The notes: a model not told the origin generated them from the sequence alone. Shown: positions 1 through 12,285, numbered from the stretch's first letter. The stretch is DNA of 64,000 nucleotides from Raphanus sativus (GCF_000801105.2 NC_079516.1:20993043-21057042); one strand, 5' to 3'. Numbers and translations are program-made.

Positions 1-2118
1 GATCTACCTTACTGGAAGGTAAAGTATAGTAACTGACTTATATTATGTGATTGTTGTATATGAATATGCCTAACAGTTTCTTGTTTAATGTGTTAGGAGT
101 TACCTGTTCGTCACAATATTGATGTTATGCACGTAGAAAAGAATGTGTCTGATGCTATATTGTCTCTGTTGATGCAAAGTGCGAAGTCAAAAGATGGGTT
201 GAAAGCAAGAAAAGACTTAGAAGATATTGGAATCAGAAAGCACTTGCACACAGAGGTGAGGGGAAAGAAAACATACTTACCTCCTGCTGCCTACTGGTTA
301 TCGAAGAAAGAGAAGACCATTTTTTGCCAAAGGTTAGCTAAGTTTAGAGGTCCTGATGGTTATTGTGGTAATATTGCGAATTGTGTTTCAGTTAACCCTC
401 CAAATATTGGTAGTTTAAAGTCGCATGATCATCATGTCCTAGTACAGAACTTGTTACCAGCTGCATTAAGAGGGTTGTTACATAGGGGTCCTAGGATAGC
501 CATAAATAGATTATGCAGTTACTTCAATAGGTTGTGTCAGCGCATCATTGACCCAGAGAAACTTATATCCATGGAAACAGAGTTTGTGGAAACAATGTGT
601 CAGCTGGAGCGCTTCTTCCCTCCAGCCCTTTTTGATATCATGTTTCACCTACCAATACATCTATCAAAAGAGGCACGCTTGGGAGGATCAGTTCACTTCC
701 GCTGGATGTATCCCTTTGAAAGGTTTGATTAACTCATTTGCTTTAATATATGCACTTTCCGCAATGATGTTTGACTTATATTCATATTTCCTGAGTTATA
801 GGTACATGAAAACACTAAAGGCTTTTGTGAAGAATTATGCAAGGCCAGAAGCATGTATGGCTGAGGCGTATTTGGCTGGAGAATGCGTTGCATTCTGTTT
901 AGAGTTCCTTAAAGATTCAGTACCAGTTCAAGAAGCAGTTAATCGTAATGAAGATGTCGAGACTGACACAATGGTGGTTGAAGGCCGACCTCTGCAGAAG
1001 GGTATAGAGGTTACCCTTTCAGATAAAGATAGAGACATTGCACATCGCTATGTGCTAATCAACATGGCATCTTTGGATCCATTTCTTGAGTAAGTAATTC
1101 TCTATGTTTCTTCTACTAGTTTTACTCATAAGTTCATTTTCATATACTGTTGTTTAATTTAAAATCAGGCATTTGGAAGAGTTGCAAGCAAAGGATGCTC
1201 GATTGGCTAGAAATGAAACTTTGTTATGGAAATACCATACTGACCACTTTGCAGAATGGCTTAAAAATAAGGTTTCAAACTCCATATTCTTTTCTTGATT
1301 ATTTTGATGACTGGTTAGCTTGTATCATGATGCCTGGTTAGCTTGTATCTTGAAGAACATGTCCAGATTTTAGTGAATTGATGTCTGAGTAGCTTATAGC
1401 TTGATGAACTGTCTGGATTTTTAGTATTTTGATGACTGGTTAGCTTGTAGATTGATGATTGGTTTTCTGGTATATATTATCATGTTTTGATTATAATTCA
1501 AGTACCTCGGCTTGATGATCATGCTCTGATTTCCTGTCGCAGATTCATTCAGACTCAACAGATAGTCATTCTAAGGAGATAAGGTGGTTGGCATTTGGGC
1601 CAAGAAATGTTGCTTTAGCACATAAAGGATTCATCATCAATGGCCAACGGTTTCATACTGATGCGGTCAAGCTGAAGACACAAAACAGTGGAGTAACTTA
1701 TGAAGCCTTTAGCATGTGTAGATCAAGTGCTCGAGATATGAGACAGGTCGCGGATATGATTACATACTATGGAGTGATAAAGGAGATTTTGGTCATCGAC
1801 TATCACATGTTCAAAGTGCCACTCTTTAGATGCAACTGGGCAAACACAGCGAATGGTGTGAAGGAAGAAGATGGCTTCACTCTTGTTAACCTTCATATGA
1901 ACCAAGCAGCCTATTTGAAAGATCCATTCATTCTACCTTCTCAAGCAAAACAGGTTTTCTACTCTAGGGAGGATGATGCTTCAAATTGGTATGTTGTTAT
2001 GAGAGCACCACCTAGAGGTTATCATGAGTTGGAAACAGAAGAGGATTTAGGTGGTGCTCCTTTACCTGTCCAAGAAGTTGATGATATGGGTGATGAAGCT
2101 TCAGATGATGATAGTGTT

Positions 2119-5076
2119 TGTAAGACCCGAACCCGGCCGGCTAGGCCGCGGTCGATGCCTCACGTCGCTCGGTCCATACCCTGACCGAACCACTCAATTT
2201 TTCGATCTTTATCTATACTTTCGCCTAAGGGCGAAGTCTATCTTAGACCTTAGCTTAAGACTACCTTAGTCATTCCCTAGCTTAGATCCTTTCAACTTAT
2301 GCACAGCGGAATATTATCTATCAACCATTGGTCTAAAACCAATCTAACACTCTTCAGGTCGAATCACCTTAGCCATGATCAGTAGACACAACTACTACCA
2401 GCTCCAAGGTTGATCCTGAACCTAATCCAAGTCATACAAGTCCGAGGTTCCATTCCCCTAATCCATTCTATCTAGATCTATGCAATATTGCTAGATCATA
2501 CCTTTGCCACATCCACGGAGCTTGATAGCTCTTTGTCTCAGCTGCCTTAGCTGTCTAGCTAGCTCATTCAGCTAGCTGAACTGAACCACTTCACTTGAGG
2601 TTCCCAACTCTCTTCCAGCTGATCGAGCTGCGAGGTAGCTTTGCCTAGCTCCTCCTCCACTCGTCCAACTCCTCATTATACCTGTATAAACTCTCCCCTT
2701 AGGTACTTAGTCATTCAACCAACCATCCCCACAAACCAAGTACCTTTGGGAAGTCTTCAGCTGCAAAATCAACCTCAAGCAAACATGCTCCAAAAACTAA
2801 TTAAAATTCATGATAAATCATGATAATTCATAACTAAGAGAATGGTCAAGTCAGATTTCTCAGAACTGGCCTCGATCATACTGATCTCGCCCATGAACAG
2901 CCCATATGGCCATAACTGACCACCTCTAAATCAATGAGATAAAACTAATCTCTCACCATGATAATTCATGATAAATACCCATTAAGAGATATTTGAAGTC
3001 GGATCCTAACAATTCCCTCAGGAACTATCAGATCTCCACTTACCTGTCCAACCAAGGCCATGGAGAGATTTCTCTGAACCGGCCACTCCATGGTTCAGTA
3101 CCTCCACGTCTGATCAACATATAATAGGATTAATAATGCCCACCAGTTCCTGAGTCAATCAACCAACCACCCCACATGACTCAGAACTGATGAGTCTTCA
3201 CACATACCTAACCGGCCATGGAACTATGTCCCACTGAACCTGATTAGTGTTGCTCTTACCACTGGTGCATCCTTTGATCAATCAGATCAGACACCTTGAT
3301 CCATCATCCATGGATCAGGTCGTCCATCCTTGCCCATGATCAGATCACACACAGCCTTCCTTGTATAAACACACCAGCACAATACTTGTGGTCCATACCA
3401 ACAAGTACCAGCCTTACTCCTCTCCTTTGCTTGCTGTTGGATCCAAACGAAGTGGACCTTACACTCCACATGGTTCCTCTGTCTCTAGGACTCCCATGTG
3501 TCTCATCAGTGGGTCGGACTCATGGTTCACACCATGATCAAACCCAACACCAAACCATGATCCATCATTGATCACTATCCAATGAACAGCATCTAACCAT
3601 CACCCACATGGATGAGTTAGATCAGTTATGATCCGCCCCTTTGTCCAGGGTCTTGGATTCCTAAGACACATCACAATATACATTCCTCAAGGGGCGTGCC
3701 ATGCCTGGCCTTGATCCCACCCCAAGAGACACCACACAGACATAAACATAAACATAAACATAAGTAATCAACACATGTTACCTCTTACTTGATCTTGCTA
3801 GACCTTGGGCTTCCCTGATCAGGTCCGGCCTTGTGCCTCTTGCACTTGTCTTAAGCAGGTCTTATCACATACCTCCAGTATTGATAAGATACATTCATGG
3901 GTCGCACCCATCATCCCTTCCATGGAACTTCCATGAAAACAGTTTCTGCACTGCATCCACCTTCAAGGCTGTACATGCCTTTGGGAGTAGAGTCCGGCCT
4001 TCTCCATTCAATTCTAACCATTTGCGTGTGTTACCATGATGTAGAGGAAGCCTAGGGTGTGTTCATCCATGATCAAACACCACCCAAGGGTCGTGCATCA
4101 CTTCCCACTTCAGTTCCCATGAAACTGCCTTTCTACACACCACTGCCTTCAAGGCTGTCTCCACCATTGGAAGTGCATTCCGGCCCTCCATCTTCTCTCC
4201 TGGCTATTTGAATGTGTAGTATGGATGTAGAGGAAGCCCATGGCGTGGCAAACATCAATCAAAACACACCAGAGGGTCGTTCACAACTCCCCTCTTGATT
4301 GCCATCAAAACTGCCTCTTTGCTGCCTTCATCCCACTCTTGGGGTTGGATGTTGCCATCCGACTTTCTCTCTGTTTTCTCTGGTTTTTCTTTGTGTTTCA
4401 GGAAGAAGAATGAAGCCCTCACGTGCCTGCAAAGGCACGGACTTGCCCTTGTATTTATAGAAAAGGAATGGTCACCTTTCCAAAGGTTGCACCCTTTCGG
4501 TATCATTTCTGGCCATTGATTTAATCAATGGTCCAGATCACACCTGTTCGCCTATGGCAGTTACCAGACGTCCTTGACATGCCTAACTGCTCCTAGACAT
4601 GTCACACACAAGCCTTAGCTGGTTGCCCAAGCCCCTGGTTCAACCACAAGTGCCCACCGGCTCACCGGCACACCCGGGTGGTCCACATGGTCCGACCACT
4701 GTCCGGACCTGGCCCAACTGCCCAAGACTTGAACACTCAGTCTAGCTGAGTTGAGCTGATCCCCAGCTGACCCAGCTGAGTGAGCTAGTTCATCCAGCTC
4801 AGGGAGCTGACACACTCTTCAGTGAGCTACACTGAGCTGCACTACACTTCATCTAGCTGGTCGAGCTTGCTCACTGCATCGCCCAGCTGCCATACACTTT
4901 GTACAGCTCCTTTATACTTGTCTCCTTCTTGGTTTAGCTATATCTTAGCTTCCTGATGCCCTTAACCTTACTTCCAGGCCATGATACCCTTGTGTTTAGG
5001 TCACATGACCTGACTGGTGCGTCTCCTTGCACCATGGTCGATCCTAAGGATCATATCCATGATCAGGGACATGACA
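2119..5076 (-). repeat. Left LTR (3' LTR of the minus-strand element)
   Basis: 2958 bp, nearly identical to 7350-10317. It contains many AGCTGA/GAGCT-type short motifs, an (ATAAAC)n microsatellite near 3741-3763 and three tandem units of about 187 bp starting near 3898, 4088 and 4274, each opening with GGGTCG. Short ORFs here occur twice in the window only because the LTR is duplicated. Confidence 0.92.
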
Positions 5077-5532
5077 AGTCTCCCCCACTTAGAATGGATT
5101 CGTCCTCGAATCCAGTGGTGCTTACATCCCATAACAAGACAAAGGTTCCAACTGAACTCTTTGCATCATCATCCTTGTTCATTTTCACTGATCACCTTTT
5201 TGATCAATGTATGAACAAGTCTCCCCCACTTGGACGGAACTCACTTGATTCCGAACCAAGTGGTCTTCTCTTTTTACATATCACACCATAACAGACTTGT
5301 GTCACTGAACTCAACTTTCCAAGTTGCAGTCTAGTATACACCAAGTCAATTATTCTCTGAGCCTAGTCCATGACTAGATCATTTTCAGTCCTTAAGAACT
5401 TACTGCATACTCGAGTCTTAGTAGATTTACCCAATCTCTAAGCTACTCAATGTATCAGTCAAGTCTTAAAGAACTCGATCACATTCCAGTCCTGTCCACT
5501 CCGGGACTCCACCGTCTCAATCCAACCATAGG
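5077..5532 (-). other. gypsy interior, 3' non-coding part with purine tracts
   Basis: No coding similarity is seen. The polypurine tract adjoins the LTR at 5077-5088. A second very similar tract (AGTCTCCCCCACTTGG on the plus strand) occurs near 5219-5234, so the tract is duplicated 140 bp inward. Confidence 0.5.
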
Positions 5533-6388
5533 TCAATCTCCGACTTGGTTGTGCTGCGACCCTCGTCCCTCACTGGACTTAGTCGACCTCATCTCAGCCA
5601 TCTCGGCTGGTGCCAAACGATACGGACTTTTGGACATTGGGACCGTTCCCGGTTCTAGTTCGATCATGCTCGGGTCAGCCCCTGCAGAAGGCACATCCTG
5701 CAGCGCCCGAAACACATCCTTGAACTCTTGAACCAACTGAATCCTCGTCCGGGCTACCACCCCCTACAACCTCCTTAGTGTTAATGGTCGCCAACCAGGC
5801 CTCATGACCACCTCTCAGCATATTTTCCACCTGGACCGCTGAGATCACTAAGCATCCAGAGGTTGGTCGGATCCTTGGAATCTGATCGGGGGTCCACACC
5901 CACTCTCAAACAGCACCCTTCCCCGGTGACAGTCTAAGGTGGCCCGATTCTTTCCAAGACCAATCCATCCCTAAGATCACTTTATGATTCTTAAGGCTAA
6001 CCACAATCAGATCCACAGGCATCGCCCTTTCTTGGATCATCACTGGGATGTCCCTAACAAGGCCTAGTGAATGCATCCTTTGGCCTCCGGCCGCACTCAC
6101 TATCCCGGGATCATCCCCTATACCAATGCAAACAACCCCTTTCCGATCATATCTGGACTCACAAACGGTGTGTAGCTCCAGTATCGAAAGGTACGTTGAT
6201 TCCACACCACTGATCATTAAGTACCTAGATGAGTAAGACATCGGTTTGATCACACATTTGGAAAACGTCCCATACCATTCTCCAAAGTGTAACACTTCTG
6301 TGAATGTCCCATACCATTCACAAGAGTGTTTATAATATACCTCAATCCCCATCATACTAAGCCACTTAACATCATATACCCAATCCAT
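5533..6388 (-). pseudogene. gypsy pol remnant: retropepsin and start of reverse transcriptase
   Basis: On the minus strand 6388-5906 carries the second half of a retropepsin-like domain, with an AGGQ...MHSLG...IPVMIQ segment and VILGMDW. The next frame (5899-5675) has the protease-RT linker containing IPRIRPTSGCLVISAVQVE. 5760-5533 has the RT entry region containing VQEFKDVF and IELEPGTVPMSKSPYRLAPA. These are consecutive parts of one Ty3/gypsy polyprotein in different frames, so frameshifts are present. After APAEMAE the similarity stops, consistent with an internal deletion removing most RT, RNase H and integrase. The active-site DSG triad of the protease was not seen. A non-functional remnant. 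Confidence 0.75.
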
Positions 6389-7334
6389 TCAAATTGATCT
6401 AAGGAATCCTACCTTGGCTTATACCGAGTCCCAGTATACTAGCCCTGTAGTGTCTCCCTTAAACCAACTTGAACCTCGCAAATGCTCACTTGTTTTGAAC
6501 GGCCACCAAGGATACACTTACCCCCAAAGAGTGCTGCACGTTTCTTTCGACCTAAGCCACTCTCAGGTTCATGTTACTTCCCTGGTCCAGTCATCCATAC
6601 AAGATCTTGCACTGCATCGATCCGTCCAACCCGTCTATTATTTCCAGATAACTAGATCAACCAACCTTCTGTTTCAGGATCTTGCCCTTGGAGAGTGCAT
6701 CTTGGCCAAGCTGGTTCACCTTGGAACTTTCCCGTTCACAAGCATGATCCCCTATCTTGCCTCAGCTCCCTCTTGGCTCACCTAGTAAGGTTCCATGGTC
6801 ATCTCAGTTTCCAGAAATAATTTCGGTTTGGAACACAATACCTTTGAGCAGTGAGTTGAGCTGAAGTTACAACCCAATCAGAACCTCCACTCATCTGCCT
6901 CAAAAGGATCCACACTACCTGAGAAATACTTTGTTCTCATCTGAGCTATGTGCTCCAGCACCCTCAGGTAGTCCACTAACCAAGCTGTCCTAGCTGGTAG
7001 ATCAATCTAGACCACCTCAGCTACTGGCCCAGCTTGATCATTAGCTGCTGAAACAGCTGCCCAATCAACCGGTTAGTCCTCTCATTGTTTGCAACAATTG
7101 TTTGGATCAGCCCGGTTCACATCACAAGAGGATTCAACTTCCCCTTCCAGCTGCAGCTCAGCTCTCCCCCACTAGAACCTCAGTAGGGTTGAGCTGACTT
7201 ACAGTCAATCCAGCTTCATTGTTAACTTCCTCCAGCTGAGTCAACAATAAAACTGGTGCATTAATCACATCAGCATCTACTTGTCCGGATGCATGGGTGA
7301 ACAACCACAACCCAATGATCCTAGAATCAAGCAT
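6389..7334 (-). other. gypsy interior, 5' part without recognisable gag
   Basis: This stretch lies between the primer binding site and the protease remnant, where gag is expected. Open frames are short and none shows a gag or zinc-knuckle motif to me. It is rich in AGCTG-type words like the LTR, suggesting the gag region was lost or replaced. Confidence 0.5.
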
Positions 7335-7346
7335 GCTCTGATACCA
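7335..7346 (-). other. Primer binding site of the gypsy-type element
   Basis: The minus strand reads TGGTATCAGAGC, complementary to the 3' end of plant initiator methionine tRNA, three bases from the LTR edge. This fixes the element's orientation. Confidence 0.9.
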
Positions 7347-7349
7347 ACT

Positions 7350-10317
7350 TGTAAGACCCGAACCCGGCCGGCTAGGCCGCGGTCGATGCCTCACGTCGCT
7401 CGGTCCATACCCTGACCGAACCACTCAATTTTTCGATCTTTATCTATACTTTCGCCTAAGGGCGAAGTCTATCTTAGACCTTAGCTTAAGACTACCTTAG
7501 TCATTCCCTAGCTTAGATCCTTTCAACTTATGCACAGCGGAATATTATCTATCAACCATTGGTCTAAAACCAATCTAACACTTTCAGGTCGAATCACCTT
7601 AGCCATGATCAGTAGACACAACTACTACCAGCTCCAAGGTTGATCCTGAACCTAATCCAAGTCATACAATCCGAGGTTCCATTCCCCTAACCATTCTATC
7701 TAGATCTATGCAATATTGCTAGATCATACCTTTGCCACATCCACGGAGCTTGATAGCTCTTTGTCTCAGCTGCCTTAGCTGTCTAGCTAGCTCATTCAGC
7801 TAGCTGAACTGAACCACTTCACTTGAGGTTCCCAACTCTCTTCCAGCTGATCGAGCTGCGAGGTAGCTTTGCCTAGCTCCCCTCCACTCGTCCAACTCCT
7901 CATTATACCTGTATAAACTCTCCCCTTAGGTACTTAGTCATTCAACCAACCATCCCCACAAACCAAGTACCTTTGGGAAGTCTTCAGCTGCAAAATCAAC
8001 CTCAAGCAAACATGCTCCAAAAACTAATTAAAATTCATGATAAATCATGATAATTCATAACTAAGAGAATGGTCAAGTCAGATTTCTCAGAACTGGCCTC
8101 GATCATACTGATCTCGCCCATGAACAGCCCATATGGCCATAACTGACCACCTCTAAATCAATGAGATAAAACTAATCTCTCACCATGATAATTCATGATA
8201 AATACCCATTAAGAGATATTTGAAGTCGGATCCTAACAATTCCCTCAGGAACTATCAGATCTCCACTTACCTGTCCAACCAAGGCCATGGAGAGATTTCT
8301 CTGAACCGGCCACTCCATGGTTCAGTACCTCCACGTCTGATCAACATATAATAGGATTAATAATGCCCACCAGTTCCTGAGTCAATCAACCAACCACCCC
8401 ACATGACTCAGAACTGATGAGTCTTCACACATACCTAACCGGCCATGGAACTATGTCCCACTGAACCTGATTAGTGTTGCTCTTACCACTGGTGCATCCT
8501 TTGATCAATCAGATCAGACACCTTGATCCATCATCCATGGATCAGGTCGTCCATCCTTGCCCATGATCAGATCACACACAGCCTTCCTTGTATAAACACA
8601 CCAGCACAATACTTGTGGTCCATACCAACAAGTACCAGCCTTACTCCTCTCCTTTGCTTGCTGTTGGATCCAAACGAAGTGGACCTTACACTCCACATGG
8701 TTCCTCTGTCTCTAGGACTCCCATGTGTCTCATCAGTGGGTCGGACTCATGGGTCGGACTCATGGTTCACACCATGATCAAACCCAACACCAAACCATGA
8801 TCCATCCTTGATCACTATCCAATGAACAGCATCTAACCATCACCCCACATGGATGAGTTAGATCAGTTATGATCCGCCCCTTTGTCCAGGGTCTTGGATT
8901 CCTAAGACACATCACAATATACATTCCTCAAGGGGCGTGCCATGCCTGGCCTTGATCCCACCCCAAGAGACACCACACAGACATAAACATAAACATAAAC
9001 ATAAGTAATCAACACATGTTACCTCTTACTTGATCTTGCTAGACCTTGGGCTTCCCTGATCAGGTCCGGCCTTGTGCCTCTTGCACTTGTCTTAAGCAGG
9101 TCTTATCACATACCTCCAGTATTGATAAGATACATTCATGGGTCGCACCCATCATCCCTTCCATGGAACTTCCATGAAAACAGTTTCTGCACTGCATCCA
9201 CCTTCAAGGCTGTACATGCCTTTGGGAGTAGAGTCCGGCCTTCTCCATTCAATTCTAACCATTTGCGTGTGTTACCATGATGTAGAGGAAGCCTAGGGTG
9301 TGTTCATCCATGATCAAACACCACCCAAGGGTCGTGCATCACTTCCCACTTCAGTTCCCATGAAACTGCCTTTCTACACACCACTGCCTTCAAGGCTGTC
9401 TCCACCATTGGAAGTGCATTCCGGCCCTCCATCTTCTCTCCTGGCTATTTGAATGTGTAGTATGGATGTAGAGGAAGCCCATGGCGTGGCAAACATCAAT
9501 CAAAACACACCAGAGGGTCGTTCACAACTCCCCTCTTGATTGCCATCAAAACTGCCTCTTTGCTGCCTTCATCCCACTCTTGGGGTTGGATGTTGCCATC
9601 CGACTTTCTCTCTGTTTTCTCTGGTTTTTCTTTGTGTTTCAGGAAGAAGAATGAAGCCCTCACGTGCCTGCAAAGGCACGGACTTGCCCTTGTATTTATA
9701 CAAAAGGAATGGTCACCTTTCCAAAGGTTGCACCCTTTCGGTATCATTTCTGGCCATTGATTTAATCAATGGTCCAGATCACACATGTTCGCCTATGGCA
9801 GTTACCAGACGTCCTTGACATGCCTAACTGCTCCTAGACATGTCACACACAAGCCTTAGCTGGTTGCCCAAGCCCCTGGTTCAACCACAAGTGCCCACCG
9901 GCTCACCGGCACACCCGGGTGGTCCACATGGTCCGACCACTGTCCGGACCTGGCCCAACTGCCCAAGACTTGAACACTCAGTCTAGCTGAGTTGAGCTGA
10001 TCCCCAGCTGACCCAGCTGAGTGAGCTAGTTCATCCAGCTCAGGGAGCTGACACACTCTTCAGTGAGCTACACTGAGCTGCACTACACTTCATCTAGCTG
10101 GTCGAGCTTGCTCACTGCATCGCCCAGCTGCCATACACTTTGTACAGCTCCTTTATACTTGTCTCCTTCTTGGTTTAGCTATATCTTAGCTTCCTGATGC
10201 CCTTAACCTTACTTCCAGGCCATGATACCCTTGTGTTTAGGTCACATGACCTGACTGGTGCGTCTCCTTGCACCATGGTCGATCCTAAGGATCATATCCA
10301 TGATCAGGGACATGACA
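7350..10317 (-). repeat. Right LTR (5' LTR of the minus-strand element)
   Basis: 2968 bp. Relative to the left LTR it has an extra 13-14-bp duplication (GGGTCGGACTCAT twice, about 8738-8764), a few 1-bp indels and about three substitutions. As the 5' LTR on the minus strand it would drive transcription toward lower coordinates. Confidence 0.92.
9693..9700 (-). promoter_or_regulatory. Candidate LTR TATA box
   Basis: TATAAATA on the minus strand, about 620 bp inside the 5' LTR. The same motif occurs at 4452-4459 in the left LTR. One of the few LTR substitutions lies directly next to it but leaves the TATA motif intact. Inferred from motif only. Confidence 0.4.
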
Positions 10318-10649
10318 GTGTTTATGTTAGGGATGATTGTGAAGGTTTATTAGTGGTAGATTAATAGGTTGTATGCACTTGTGTGATGGTTTGTATAATT
10401 GTGATAATGTTGTGTTATGGAATTTAAATAATTATACTATTTTTTGGTTTTTCAATAATTTAAATTTTTTTATTTCATATTTCGAAATTCATTATTAAAA
10501 CAAATCAATTCACTAATTATTATTAATTAATTTCCGGATAATTAAAAAACTAATTAATAACACGAAACATTTGCTATCTTTGCTATTGGGAAAATCAAAT
10601 TATTAGGTTATAATAACATTTGTCAAACGTTATTATAAATATTAACAAT

Positions 10650-10820
10650 TGCATTAAAAAAAGCGCTATTGTTATAAACTTAATAATAGCACAAAGGAAA
10701 ACCGCTATTAAAAGGGTCGGACCTTTTATAACGGGCGATGTCAGAGCGTCCAAGGAAGCGCTATTAAATATGAATCATAGCGCTTTTCGGGCGCTATTAC
10801 TACCCACATTTCCTGTAGTG
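10650..10820 (+). repeat. CACTA right subterminal repeats and terminal inverted repeat
   Basis: GCGCTATT, CCGCTATT or their complements occur near 10661, 10701, 10758, 10785 and 10790, ending in the terminal TTCCTGTAGTG at 10810-10820. Transposase-binding role inferred from position and repetition. Confidence 0.75.
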
Positions 10821-10823
10821 TGG

Positions 10824-11705
10824 GCAAATGACCATCCGCATCATTCGTCCTATGAAAACAGAGCACTGATTAACTTTATGCATCAAGTTGGATGGCTTCC
10901 AATAGGCGATAAGGCCATCCCATACATCCTTCGTGATCTCGGTGAGTTTCACCTCGTAACCTTAGAACTCCTATTTGTCCTTCCAATCAGTGATGGTGTT
11001 TGTAAGGCGGGTCTTTGCTTTTGCAACAAATTTTGCCTTCACCCTCACGTTGATTTCTATGGACCATTGCCACTTTTGCTGAAACAAACAAAATTTAAAA
11101 TATTAAAATATATAATTAATAAATAAATTAAAAATTGGAAAAACCTATCGCAAAAAAAACTGAACCACGTCGTTCTAACGTGCTCAGCTGTTATAGTCCA
11201 GTTTGGATGGGCCTCAACGAAATATCATTTGATCTTTTTAAAAATGCTCCGTCCGACACGATTGTTGAGTCTAAACCTAAAAATAGTACCAATTTTTAGA
11301 AAATTAATATGATGTAAAATTTAAAATTAATAAAAACAAAAACACTTGCCAATAAGTAATTGGCGGTCGATCGGGGTCCAAAATATCTAACCTTCTAGTC
11401 CAGGTTGGGCAAGAAGATCCTCGATTTTATATGAAGTGTATGGTGCAGATGGAGGCACAACCAAATCTGTGAATTCTGGCTGCTCGGGCATGCGATGCAC
11501 CGTGTGGAGCTGCTGGGGCATGAGGTAGAGGCATCGGAGGGGGTATCTGAGGTGCATGAGAAGAAGGGGTTCGAGAAACTCTCTAAGACATTTGAGAGTC
11601 AGGAACTGTCTCCGGATCTAAAGTAGTTGATGAGGCCGAAGAAGATATCCTAACACTGTCGACAAACATCTCATAATAATGTAGTGGTTGCTTCCTAAGA
11701 TCCAT
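10824..11705 (-). pseudogene. Plant transposase (PF03004, Ptta/En/Spm type) pseudogene, interrupted by the CACTA element
   Basis: Read on the minus strand, 11705 starts an ATG frame (MDLRKQPLHYYEMF) that hits an in-frame TAG after about 43 codons. It continues with a proline-rich stretch and the phrase APYTSYKIEDLLAQPG. About 11240-11150 gives YFVEAHPNWTITAEHVRTTWF, and about 11090-10840 gives RVKAKFVAKAKTRL, LTEITKDVWDGLIAYWKPS and, after a frameshift, RTNDADGHLPT. These phrases in this order are typical of the Brassicaceae transposase_24 family. The coding similarity runs up to the CACTA terminus at 10820, so the CACTA insertion truncates it. Stops and at least one frameshift show it is dead. 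Confidence 0.7.
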
Positions 11706-12285
11706 CTAATTTTAAAAAAAAATATTTATAATCAGTTTAAAGAGGAGAACCTATTTATTGAATCTAGTTCTTCTATCTAAATTAACCACCCAAACTAATT
11801 ACCTAAACTACATAAACCTTTTTTTTAAAGAAAAACATACCTTAATAGGAGGAGGGGATGAGTGGGTAGAGAGGAATGAATGAGGAATGCCTTGTGAATG
11901 TTTCGAGTTTATATAAGTAAACAACATTCCTTGTAAAATCCAAATAATTTTACAATAAATTTACTAGGCCTGCATTTTTTACGCTGAATACACCAGGCAC
12001 TTTTACGACAAAACGTTTTTAATGTTAGAAGAATCTACCAGACGCACATTTTTAGAGTTACGACAAAAATTTTTACCAGGACTATATTTGAATCTCTGAA
12101 AATCAAATCCGTATATCCTAAAGTCACTTATCTATAACATCATATTCCTTTTACCCATCATCCCTTTTATCTCATTTTCCTTTAAGCACTAAACTCCAAC
12201 TAAATATTTAGAATCCAAGGAATAAGTATTATAATCAAACAAGCTTAAAGAAAATAAGCTTCTCATTGATCATTAACAAGACAAG
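11706..12285. other. AT-rich stretch with short subterminal-like repeats
   Basis: No gene is seen. Near 11960-12090 the phrases ACCAGGCACTTTTACGACAAAA and ACCAGACGCACATTTTTAG...ACGACAAAA recur and may be subterminal repeats of the element that owned the transposase pseudogene. 12090-12308 may be LTR of the Copia-like fragment that follows; its start was not identified. Confidence 0.3.

Larger units (their letters stand above)
2119..10317 (-). mobile_element. Young non-autonomous Ty3/gypsy-type LTR retrotransposon
   Basis: Two LTRs of about 2.96 kb flank a 2.27-kb interior. The element runs TG...CA and is bounded by the perfect 5-bp duplication GTGTT (2114-2118 and 10318-10322). It lies on the minus strand: the primer binding site TGGTATCAGAGC (initiator-Met tRNA type) is at 7346-7335 just inside the right LTR, and a purine tract (GTGGGGGAGACT on the minus strand) is at 5077-5088 just inside the left LTR. 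By eye the LTRs differ by about 3 substitutions and a handful of short indels, so insertion is very recent. The interior keeps only protease and the start of reverse transcriptase. No gag, RNase H or integrase is recognisable, so it must have moved using proteins from another element. Confidence 0.92.
97..10364 (+). pseudogene. CACTA transposase (TnpD/tnp2 type), C-terminal exons, split by an LTR element
   Basis: Exons inferred from splice signals and reading frame are 97-722, 802-1089, 1169-1271 and 1543-2118. The last resumes at 10323-10364 (TAA stop) on the far side of the LTR insertion. The first two exons read as the DUF4218-type region that follows the transposase_21 catalytic part (begins ELPVRHNIDVMHVEKN). 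The fourth exon is the DUF4216-type domain (core IRWLAFGPRNVALAHKGF). Across the exons seen, no stop or frameshift appears apart from the insertion: the codon GTT lies in the 5-bp target duplication and the frame continues with TAT GTT AGG. This suggests a gene functional until recently. The N-terminal catalytic half lies left of the window. The intron at 1272-1542 holds several degenerate copies of a GACTGGTTAGCTTGTA-like phrase. Confidence 0.85.
1..10820 (+). mobile_element. CACTA (En/Spm) transposon, right portion; left end outside window
   Basis: The element carries a TnpD-type transposase gene on the plus strand. The right terminus is at 10820: the last bases, read on the minus strand, are CACTACAGGAAATG, the CACTA inverted-repeat signature. 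Just inside (10650-10805) are clustered subterminal motifs built on GCGCTATT in both orientations, as expected for CACTA transposase binding sites. The 3-bp target site would be TGG at 10821-10823, but the left end is not visible so it cannot be confirmed. The element is split by the LTR retrotransposon at 2119-10317. Confidence 0.85.

Noticed and set aside
3296..3571. Repeated ~60-90-codon ORFs that recur at 8523-8777 and elsewhere in pairs
   Set aside because: They are the same sequence in the two LTRs of one element; no domain, and indels between LTRs break their frames.
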